Positions 5,740 through 11,511 of a DNA stretch of 11,511 nt are shown piece by piece (within the stretch, counting starts at the first letter, position 1; each line of letters begins with the position of its first letter). The notes below the pieces were generated by a model. It made no database searches. It worked only from the letters and a program-made list of their open reading frames with translations, and was not told the DNA's origin. Source of the DNA: an uncultured Oscillospiraceae bacterium (GTDB lineage Bacteria; Bacillota; Clostridia; Oscillospirales; Oscillospiraceae); contig CAAETL010000157.1 of assembly GCA_900758955.1 (NCBI GenBank), forward strand, positions 1 to 11,511, read 5' to 3'. The position numbers and the translations under genes were made by a program.

Positions 5740-6789
5740 TCAAATATGCACCATGGTTTTAATCAACTGACCCGGTTTCTCTTCCATCAGACGAAACGCC
5801 TCTGGGATTGCATCCAAGCCATGAAAGACATGGGTCACCAGGGGAAGGGGGTCGATCCGGCGGTAGCGAATCAAATTGAGCATCTGCTCCATTCGCCACC
5901 GGCCGCCGGGACACTGGCCCCCGCGAATTGTCTTGTTCCCCATTCCGAATCCCCAGCGGACACTGTTCACCGGCAGATCCCCGTAGGTGGCGAAATAGTT
6001 TACATTCCCCACTGTACCGCCCCAGCGGACCATAGAGACGGCCTGGTTCAACGCGTTTTCGTCCCCACCAGCGCAGATGCAGCGGTCAGCCCCCTGCTTT
6101 TTCGTCAGTTCGCGGACCTGACGGAGGATATCCCCCTCCTTATAGTTGACAATATCCGTAGCGCCGTAGTCCAGGGCCGCCTGGATGCAGCTGGTTCGGC
6201 TGCCGATGGCAATGATCCGCCCCGCGCCCCGCTGTTTGGCGGCCGCTACCGCCATCAGCCCCACCGGGCCGATGCCCAATACCACCACCGTATCCCCCAA
6301 TTGTATATCGGCCAGTTCCGCGCCGTAACAGCCTGTGTTCAGCATGTCCCCCGCCAGAACCGCTGCCACGGGGTCCACATCCCGGGGCAGGGGGGCGAGA
6401 TTTGCGTCCGCATCTCGTATCAGGGCGTATTCGGCGAAGAGCCCGTCCTCTGAATTGGAGAGAAGGTTCCCCGTGAGCAAGCCCTGGCAGTGCTGGGGAA
6501 AGCCCTGCTGGGCGGGAATGGCGCGCCAGTCCGGCGTGGTGGCCGGAATCGCGACCTTGTCCCCCACCCGAAATTGGGTGACCCGCTCCCCGATTTCCAC
6601 AATTTCTCCGATTCCCTCGTGCCCCAAGATACGCCGGGGGGCGATGCAGCCAATGGCTACATTGTGCACGTCAGACGTGCAGGGGGAGACGATCAGGGGC
6701 CGGACAATGGCGTCATCCCCCCGGGCATGGGGCTCCGGGGCGTCTATCCACCCCGCTTTTCCTTGGCCGAGATGGGCAAATGCTTTCAT
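5740..6789 (-). CDS. Zinc-dependent, NADP(H)-type secondary alcohol dehydrogenase (C. beijerinckii ADH-like)
   Basis: 349 residues of the medium-chain dehydrogenase family, closely resembling C. beijerinckii secondary alcohol dehydrogenase, which interconverts 2-propanol/acetone and similar alcohols with short ketones or aldehydes. Catalytic zinc ligands are Cys37 (SPCTSD), His57-Glu58 (LGHEGIGE) and Asp148 (AGDMLNTG). The GxGxxG loop is GIGPVG (172-177). The residues that set NADPH preference in the C. beijerinckii enzyme are kept: Gly196-Ser197-Arg198 and Tyr216. The four-cysteine structural zinc lobe is absent, as in that enzyme. The frame is open upstream, but the ATG at 6789 gives the family N-terminus (MKAF) and follows AAGGAGG (6798-6804) by 8 nt. 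It is monocistronic. Its natural substrate is unknown; reduction of the aldolase-derived aldehyde is conceivable but unsupported by linkage. Confidence 0.93.
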   Translation of the reverse strand: MKAFAHLGQGKAGWIDAPEPHARGDDAIVRPLIVSPCTSDVHNVAIGCIAPRRILGHEGIGEIVEIGERVTQFRVGDKVAIPATTPDWRAIPAQQGFPQHCQGLLTGNLLSNSEDGLFAEYALIRDADANLAPLPRDVDPVAAVLAGDMLNTGCYGAELADIQLGDTVVVLGIGPVGLMAVAAAKQRGAGRIIAIGSRTSCIQAALDYGATDIVNYKEGDILRQVRELTKKQGADRCICAGGDENALNQAVSMVRWGGTVGNVNYFATYGDLPVNSVRWGFGMGNKTIRGGQCPGGRWRMEQMLNLIRYRRIDPLPLVTHVFHGLDAIPEAFRLMEEKPGQLIKTMVHI

Positions 6790-6837
6790 AGAAAGGACCT
6801 CCTTATCTCCATCAATGATTGGGTGCCTGGTACTTCC

Positions 6838-6866
6838 ACTATAGCACGGCCGCGCCCGGGCGTAAA
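6838..6866 (-). promoter_or_regulatory. Promoter of the alcohol dehydrogenase
   Basis: Read on the minus strand, TTTACG (6861-6866) is followed after 17 nt by TATAGT (6838-6843), preceded by TGC, which makes an extended -10 element. The leader to the ATG at 6789 would be about 40 nt and holds a small palindrome, ATCAATGAT (6811-6819). Confidence 0.65.
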
Positions 6867-6889
6867 GCAGCCGCCCGGGCAATCCCCCC

Positions 6890-6917
6890 TTGCGCTTTGC
6901 GAAAAATGTGCTATCAT
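6890..6917 (+). promoter_or_regulatory. Promoter of the FHA-SEDS / PBP / rlmA operon
   Basis: TTGCGC (6890-6895) and TATCAT (6912-6917) are 16 nt apart, and TGC before the -10 box makes it an extended -10 promoter. It is divergent from the dehydrogenase promoter; the two are separated by about 25 nt. The expected leader to the ATG at 7004 is about 80 nt. Confidence 0.6.
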
Positions 6918-6952
6918 GCTACTATTGTATCGTAGTTACCATGTCGTCTCCC

Positions 6953-7091
6953 AGGAGGGGACATGCCTGCGGCCTGTGCCGCTTCTTCAGAAACGAGGCT
7001 GTTATGCAGGAATTATTGCAACAAATCTCTGAACAACTTCAAGTTCTGCTGGACCAATCCGACATTGCCGGCCGTATGGGTCAGGTGGTAG
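6953..7091 (+). other. Strong Shine-Dalgarno and short out-of-frame ORF overlapping the start of the FHA-SEDS gene
   Basis: AGGAGG (6953-6958) lies 4 nt before an ATG at 6963 that opens a 42-codon frame ending with TAG at 7089-7091. The frame differs from the FHA-SEDS gene and overlaps its first 29 codons. The predicted peptide is Cys-rich and unlike any protein I know. The main gene's own start (ATG 7004) has only a weak CGAGG (6994-6998), so the upstream site may load ribosomes or act as a leader peptide. Coding is not established. Confidence 0.25.
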
Positions 7092-8902
7092 TTCCCGCAG
7101 TGGGAGGAATGTTCCGGATTCTAATGGCGATTCTCGGCATCTGGATTCTGGTCCGGTGCACCCTCTCTCTCTTTCGGGAACGAAACAACCGGGAAGTTTG
7201 GGGCTCCCTGAGCCTTCCCAACGGGGTCCGGTATGACCTGCTGCACTGGGAAAACATGATCGGACGCGCCAGGAGTTCCGACGTAGTGCTGGAATTTCCC
7301 TCCGTCTCCCGCAACCACGCCGCCATGATGCGGGATGATAAGGGGAATTGGACCCTCCACCCCCTCCAGGCTAAAAACGGAACCCTCCTCAATCAGCGCC
7401 CGGTCACAGACCCCACCCCTCTGGAACCAGGAGACGAAGTCGCCCTGGGCGGCGTAGCGCTTCACTTCTACCCCATCAGCGAACAGGAGGAGCGGGACCA
7501 GGCCCAGCGGTTGGGCGTGGCCCGACGGCCGATGAATCCCAGCCGGACCTTGGGATATCTGACCATTTTTCAGCTTCTAATGGCCATCCAATGTATGCTG
7601 GTGCTGGAGATGGACTCACTGGTCCCCGTCGGCGTCTGCTTCGGCGTCCTCTGCGGCGCCATGTGGGGCCTCTATGCCATCTATCGGGTCTTCCAGCGCA
7701 CCGCCTTTGAGGCAGAGAGCCTGGCCTTCTTTCTCTGCACGCTGTCCTTTGGAATCATTGCAGCCTATTCGCCCCACGCCCTATACCAGCAGACCATGGC
7801 CTTGGCGCTGGGCATCGTCGCCTTCTTTCTGCTCAGCTTGGCGCTGCGGGATCTCAAGATTGCCGTCTCCCTCCGGTGGCCGGTGGCCGCCCTGACAGGG
7901 GCGCTGCTCTCCTTTAATCTGCTGTTCGGGCAGCGGCTCTTCGGCGCCAAAAACTGGGTCTCTCTGGGGCCCATTAGCTTCCAGCCCTCGGAGTTTGTCA
8001 AGATCGCCTTTATTATCGCGGGGGCGGCCACCTTAGAACGGCTGTTCGCCAATCGAAACCTGATTTTTACCACCCTGTTCGCCGGGTTCTGCGTGGGCTG
8101 TCTGGCCCTCATGAGCGACTTCGGCACCGCCCTGGTCTTCTTTGTCGCCTTTTTGGTCATCGCCTTCCTGCGCTCAGGAAACTTGGGCTTTTTGGTCATG
8201 ATGGGCGCGGGCGCGGCCCTGGGCTGTGGGATTATCCTTCACTTTAAGCCCTATATCGCCAACCGGTTCGCCGCTTGGCGGCACGTATGGGAATATGCCA
8301 CCACCACCGGCTACCAGCAGACCCGCACCATGTCCGCCATCGCCGGCGGCGGACTGTTCGGGAAAGGCCCCGAGGACGCCTGGCTGAAAAACGTGGCGGC
8401 CGCCAATACCGACCTGGTATTCGGTGTGGTTTCGGAGGAATTCGGCCTGCTGCTGGCCCTCTGCGCCGTGGCGGCGCTGATTGTGCTGGCCCTCTTTGCC
8501 ATCAAGTGCGCGGGTCCGGCTCGTTCCAGTTTCTACACCATCGCCTCCTGTACGGCGGCTGCCATGATGGTCTTCCAGGCAACGCTGAATGTGTTTGGCT
8601 CTCTGGACCTCTTCCCTCTCACCGGCGTTACCCTGCCCTTTGTCTCCATGGGCGGTTCCAGTATGATCTCTTGTTGGGGACTCCTAGCCTTTTTAAAAGC
8701 GGCGGACACCCGGCGAAACGCCAGCTTCACCACAAAACGGCTGACCCGTTTGCGCGACCGGCACGGCTGGCAGGAGGAGGACACGCTGTATCCCACCGAA
8801 TACCCGGACGTCTATCCGGACGAGGAGGATGACGCGGAAGAAGAGGAGAATCCCAGGGAGCGCCGACGGGGTCGCCGGCATTACCGAGAGGAGGATGACT
8901 GA
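7004..8902 (+). CDS. SEDS-family peptidoglycan glycosyltransferase (RodA/FtsW) with N-terminal FHA domain
   Basis: 632 residues; ordinary RodA/FtsW proteins are about 370-430. Order: short N-terminal segment; one membrane helix (about 36-55); FHA domain (about 65-158) with the phosphothreonine-binding pattern IGRARSSD (86-93), VSRNHA (101-106) and Asn125-Gly126; then a polytopic SEDS core (about 180-567). SEDS landmarks are GAKNWVSLGPISFQPSEFVKI (core at 314-334), SDFGTALV (371-378) and NTDLVFGVVSEEFG (468-481), with Asp470 matching the essential SEDS aspartate. The last 40 residues are highly acidic, then arginine-rich, and probably cytoplasmic. The core polymerises lipid II into glycan strands with a partner class B PBP, here the next gene (stop/start TGATG overlap). 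Start choice: ATG 7004; longer readings lack a ribosome site. RodA- versus FtsW- or SpoVE-type role is unresolved. Confidence 0.92.
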   Translation: MQELLQQISEQLQVLLDQSDIAGRMGQVVVPAVGGMFRILMAILGIWILVRCTLSLFRERNNREVWGSLSLPNGVRYDLLHWENMIGRARSSDVVLEFPSVSRNHAAMMRDDKGNWTLHPLQAKNGTLLNQRPVTDPTPLEPGDEVALGGVALHFYPISEQEERDQAQRLGVARRPMNPSRTLGYLTIFQLLMAIQCMLVLEMDSLVPVGVCFGVLCGAMWGLYAIYRVFQRTAFEAESLAFFLCTLSFGIIAAYSPHALYQQTMALALGIVAFFLLSLALRDLKIAVSLRWPVAALTGALLSFNLLFGQRLFGAKNWVSLGPISFQPSEFVKIAFIIAGAATLERLFANRNLIFTTLFAGFCVGCLALMSDFGTALVFFVAFLVIAFLRSGNLGFLVMMGAGAALGCGIILHFKPYIANRFAAWRHVWEYATTTGYQQTRTMSAIAGGGLFGKGPEDAWLKNVAAANTDLVFGVVSEEFGLLLALCAVAALIVLALFAIKCAGPARSSFYTIASCTAAAMMVFQATLNVFGSLDLFPLTGVTLPFVSMGGSSMISCWGLLAFLKAADTRRNASFTTKRLTRLRDRHGWQEEDTLYPTEYPDVYPDEEDDAEEEENPRERRRGRRHYREEDD

Positions 8903-10236
8903 TGAAACGAGTACAGCGGCGGGCCCTCATCACCCTCTGCCTCACCGCGATTTTGGCCTTCGGCCTCATGTGGTTCTGCGGCAAATGCGCGTTCAACGGG
9001 CGGGATTGGGTCAACTATTTCGCCGGCACCTCCCTCTATAAATCGGGCTCGATCTATGACCGGGATGGGACGCTTCTCTATGACGGAAGCACCGGCAGCT
9101 ACGCGGCGGACGAATCCACCCGGGTTTCCACCCTTCACCTGATTGGAGACGGCAACACCAGCACCTCGGTGCGCCGGACCCTTTCCAGCCGGTTGGCGGG
9201 ATATAACCCCATTACCGGCACCACCCTGGGCCGGCATGACCTCACCCTCACCGTGGACGCGGACCTGAACCAGGTTGCCGCTAAGGCCCTCAAAGGGAAA
9301 AAAGGGACGGTGGGACTTTACAACTACAAAACAGGAGAAGTGCTGTGCATGGTCAGCGCCCCCACTTACGACCCCGCCAATCCGCCCACCGACATCGAGG
9401 GCAACAGCGCCTATGAAGGGGTCTATTTAAACCGGTTTATCTCCTCCACCTTCCCGCCCGGCTCCATTTTTAAATTGGTCACCACCGCCGCCGCTATTGA
9501 CACCCTGAGCGGTCTCTGGGACATGCGGTTTGACTGCGACGGCTCCACGGTTATCCAGGGACAGACCGTCACGTGCCCCTATGCCCACGGCAGTAATATG
9601 GACGTGGGCACCGCTCTGGCCAGATCCTGCAACGGCGCTTACGCCAAACTGGCCCTGGAACTGGGGGGGCAGACCATCTTACGGTATGCGGAGGATGGCG
9701 GCTTACTGGACGCCATTGACGTGAGCGGTCTGACTGCCGCCGCGGGCAGCTTCACCGCCGAGCCCGACGGGTCGGCCAACCTGGGTTGGTCGGGGGTCGG
9801 GCAGGACAAAAACATGGTCAATCCCTGCGCCTTTATGACCCTGATGGGAGGCGTTGCCAACAATGGCGCCGCGGTACTGCCCCGGCTTGTGGAGAGCGAG
9901 ACCCTGTCCGGGTCCAAAATCCCCGCCGCCCTGGGGGGCGGCTCGGATACGAAAAAGATTTGGAGCCCCTCCACCTGCGGCATCCTCAAGGAGATGATGC
10001 GCAACAACGTGACTTCCAGTTACAGCGACCTGGATTTTGGCGGTCTCACGGTTTGCGCCAAGTCGGGCACGGCGGAGGTGGGCGGCGGGGCCGCTCCCCA
10101 CGCCTGGTTCACGGGCTTTGTGGATGATGCGCAGCATCCCTGGGCCTTTATTGTTCTGGTGGAAAACGGCGGCTCCGGCGCCTCCACCGCCGGCAGCGTG
10201 GCCGAGAAGGTGCTTCGGGCCGCCCTGGAGAGCTGA
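8902..10236 (+). CDS. Class B penicillin-binding protein (peptidoglycan D,D-transpeptidase), PbpA-like
   Basis: 444 residues, short for a class B PBP. One N-terminal membrane anchor (about 8-26) is followed by a reduced N-terminal domain and a transpeptidase domain with the three penicillin-binding motifs: SIFK with nucleophile Ser188, SCN (242-244) and KSGT (387-390). It crosslinks peptide stems outside the membrane and is a beta-lactam target. The short N-terminal region resembles PbpA of actinobacteria, which is encoded beside a RodA and FHA proteins. The start ATG 8902 shares one base with the stop of the SEDS gene, 7 nt after AGAGGAGG (8887-8894), so the two are probably made in fixed ratio as a polymerase/crosslinker pair. 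The mature domain contains several cysteines (e.g. 211, 225, 243, 308, 359, 385), somewhat unusual for an exported protein. Confidence 0.93.
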   Translation: MKRVQRRALITLCLTAILAFGLMWFCGKCAFNGRDWVNYFAGTSLYKSGSIYDRDGTLLYDGSTGSYAADESTRVSTLHLIGDGNTSTSVRRTLSSRLAGYNPITGTTLGRHDLTLTVDADLNQVAAKALKGKKGTVGLYNYKTGEVLCMVSAPTYDPANPPTDIEGNSAYEGVYLNRFISSTFPPGSIFKLVTTAAAIDTLSGLWDMRFDCDGSTVIQGQTVTCPYAHGSNMDVGTALARSCNGAYAKLALELGGQTILRYAEDGGLLDAIDVSGLTAAAGSFTAEPDGSANLGWSGVGQDKNMVNPCAFMTLMGGVANNGAAVLPRLVESETLSGSKIPAALGGGSDTKKIWSPSTCGILKEMMRNNVTSSYSDLDFGGLTVCAKSGTAEVGGGAAPHAWFTGFVDDAQHPWAFIVLVENGGSGASTAGSVAEKVLRAALES

Positions 10237-10265
10237 TTTTCCAAGTTTTACAAAAGGAGGACCCC

Positions 10266-11090
10266 ATGCGCAGTTTGTTTCGCTGCCCTCTCTGCGGGGA
10301 AGGGCTGACCCGGGAGGAGACCCGATACGCCTGTCCCCGCGGCCACGCTTTCGACCGGGCGGCGGCGGGATACGTTCACCTGCTCCCCCCCAACCGGATG
10401 CACTCGAAAGATCCGGGAGACGACAAGGGGATGGCCGCAGCCCGAAACCGTTTTCTCTCCACCGACAGCTACGCCCCCCTCCGTCAGGCGCTGGTTGAGC
10501 TTGCCCTGAAATACGCCCCGGCGCGGCCCGTTCTGCTGGACGCGGGCTGCGGAGAGGGGTACTATACCGCCGGTCTATATCAGGCTTTAGAAGGGGCGGG
10601 GAAGGAACCCCGCATGGCGGGAATTGATCTCTCCAAGCACTCCCTTCGATGGGCCGCCAAGCGGACGGACCGGGTGGAATTCGCCGTGGCTTCGGTGTAC
10701 CGCCTTCCCGTTCCCGACCTCACCGCTGACTTGCTGATCGACTGCTTCTCCCCCCTCTGTCTGGAGGAGTTTCGACGGGTACTCAAACCGGGGGGCGTAT
10801 TCCTCTACGTGGTCCCCGGCCGGGATCATCTGTGGGAACTCAAAAAGATTCTCTACAAGACACCCTACCGAAATCAGGAGAAGCTCACCCCTTATGACGG
10901 GTTTTCTTACCGCGAGGTTCGCCAGGTGGAACACCTGCTCACGCTGTCCTCGCGGCAGGCCATTCATGATCTCTTTCAAATGACCCCTTATTATTGGAAG
11001 ACCCCCCAGGAGGGGGCGGCGAAGCTGGAGGCCTTGGATGGACTCTCAGTAACCCTGTCGTTTCACATCCACGTGTTTCGGCGGGATTAA
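10266..11090 (+). CDS. rlmA: RlmA-type 23S rRNA (guanine-N1) methyltransferase
   Basis: 274 residues, normal RlmA length. An N-terminal zinc finger is formed by Cys7, Cys10, Cys23 and His27 (CPLC and CPRGH), spaced as in E. coli RlmA. A Rossmann methyltransferase domain follows: SAM motif I LLDAGCGEGYYT (90-101), acidic Asp121 in GIDLSK, and motif IV region LIDCFSPL (157-164). RlmA methylates N1 of a guanine in helix 35 of 23S rRNA (G745 in E. coli; the paralogue TlrB modifies G748 and gives tylosin resistance). The start ATG 10266 lies 5 nt after AAAGGAGG (10253-10260) and 29 nt after the PBP stop with no terminator, so it is probably the last gene of the operon. The G745/G748 choice cannot be read by eye. 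Confidence 0.9.
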   Translation: MRSLFRCPLCGEGLTREETRYACPRGHAFDRAAAGYVHLLPPNRMHSKDPGDDKGMAAARNRFLSTDSYAPLRQALVELALKYAPARPVLLDAGCGEGYYTAGLYQALEGAGKEPRMAGIDLSKHSLRWAAKRTDRVEFAVASVYRLPVPDLTADLLIDCFSPLCLEEFRRVLKPGGVFLYVVPGRDHLWELKKILYKTPYRNQEKLTPYDGFSYREVRQVEHLLTLSSRQAIHDLFQMTPYYWKTPQEGAAKLEALDGLSVTLSFHIHVFRRD

Positions 11091-11105
11091 TTGGCAATCA
11101 AAAAT

Positions 11106-11147
11106 GACCGTTACCTCGCCCCTTGGCTGGTAACGGTCGTTTTTTTC
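11106..11147. terminator. Bidirectional terminator between rlmA and recR
   Basis: A perfect 10-bp stem, GACCGTTACC (11106-11115) with GGTAACGGTC (11129-11138), has a 13-nt loop. GTTTTTTTT follows on the plus strand and AAAA precedes it on the other side. It serves the convergent rlmA and recR transcripts. Confidence 0.92.
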
Positions 11148-11153
11148 AGCAGG

Positions 11154-11511
11154 TTACATCTCCCGCCGGCCCTCCAGGGCGCGCATAAGGGTGGCGTCAT
11201 CCGCGTACTCCAGGTGGCCCCCCACCGGGACGCCATAGGCCAAGCGGGTCACCTTTACCCCAAAGGGCTTGAGCAAGCGGGAGAGATACATGGCCGTGGC
11301 CTCCCCCTCGGTATCGGGATTGGTGGCCATGATGACCTCAGAGACATCCTCTTGGGCCACCCGCTCCATGAGGGATTTGATCTGGAGGTCGTCAGGGCCC
11401 ACATGGTTCATGGGTGAGAGCACGCCGTGAAGCACATGGTAAGTTCCCCGATACTCCCGGGAGCGCTCCAAAGCGATCACGTCCTTGGGGTCGGCCACCA
11501 CGCAGATCACC
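11154..11511 (-). CDS. recR: Recombination protein RecR, C-terminal part (cut by the window edge)
   Basis: About 119 residues are visible, the C-terminal 60% of a protein that is usually near 198 residues; the zinc finger and helix-hairpin-helix N-terminus lie beyond the right edge. The visible part is the Toprim domain and tail: [49 protein letters not shown] and the terminal ALEGRRE are strongly conserved in RecR. RecR works with RecO, and with RecF at gaps, to load RecA on SSB-coated DNA. The GTG near 11510 is an internal valine codon, not a start. The gene usually follows dnaX and an ebfC/YbaB gene, which would be expected off the right edge. Confidence 0.95.
   Translation of the reverse strand, partial: VICVVADPKDVIALERSREYRGTYHVLHGVLSPMNHVGPDDLQIKSLMERVAQEDVSEVIMATNPDTEGEATAMYLSRLLKPFGVKVTRLAYGVPVGGHLEYADDATLMRALEGRREM

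Noticed and set aside
5740..6882. Longer alcohol dehydrogenase starting at 6882
   Set aside because: The extra 31 residues run through the gene's own promoter and have no ribosome site; the ATG at 6789 has a strong AAGGAGG and gives the family N-terminus.

Overview
The window looks like chromosomal DNA of a gut-type Clostridia, most likely Oscillospiraceae (Flavonifractor / Intestinimonas / Pseudoflavonifractor-like). That is inference from GC-rich coding sequence with AT-rich promoter pockets, strong AGGAGG ribosome sites, a Clostridium beijerinckii-type secondary alcohol dehydrogenase and a SEDS/PBP pair of a style I associate with this group. No mobile element, CRISPR array, rRNA or tRNA was found.

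Layout: (1) 9-1235 (-), a class III PLP aminotransferase of the ArgD type, with codon use unlike its neighbours and a leader of about 160 nt. (2) 1236-1835, a non-coding, partly AT-rich gap holding the aminotransferase promoter and a promoter for the next operon with a perfect palindrome in its spacer. (3) 1836-4500 (+), a tight three-gene operon: methylthioribose-1-phosphate isomerase (mtnA), a FucA-type class II aldolase, and a nitrilase-superfamily amidase. This is the core of a DHAP-shunt type salvage of 5'-methylthioadenosine and/or 5'-deoxyadenosine, with an extra amidase. (4) 4501-4937, a non-coding block with extensive complementary segments ending in a strong bidirectional terminator, a candidate structured RNA that I cannot assign to a known class. 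(5) 4938-5474 (-), a GPR1/FUN34/YaaH (SatP-like) acetate permease with a strong promoter. (6) 5740-6789 (-), an NADP(H)-type zinc secondary alcohol dehydrogenase with its own terminator and promoter. (7) 7004-11090 (+), divergent from the dehydrogenase: a SEDS peptidoglycan polymerase with a fused N-terminal FHA domain, a class B penicillin-binding protein overlapping its stop codon, and an RlmA-type 23S rRNA methyltransferase. (8) 11154-11511 (-), the C-terminal part of recR, convergent with rlmA across a shared terminator and cut by the window edge.

How the genes work together: MtnA makes a 5-substituted ribulose-1-phosphate and the aldolase should split it into DHAP and a short aldehyde (methylthioacetaldehyde or acetaldehyde). 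An alcohol dehydrogenase such as the one at 5740-6789 could reduce the aldehyde, but it is not in the operon, so that link is speculative. The FHA-SEDS protein and the PBP are expected to form a glycosyltransferase/transpeptidase complex, with the FHA domain as a possible input from Ser/Thr phosphorylation. The points most worth a second look are the structured RNA block, the mtnA-aldolase-amidase cassette, and the FHA-SEDS fusion.
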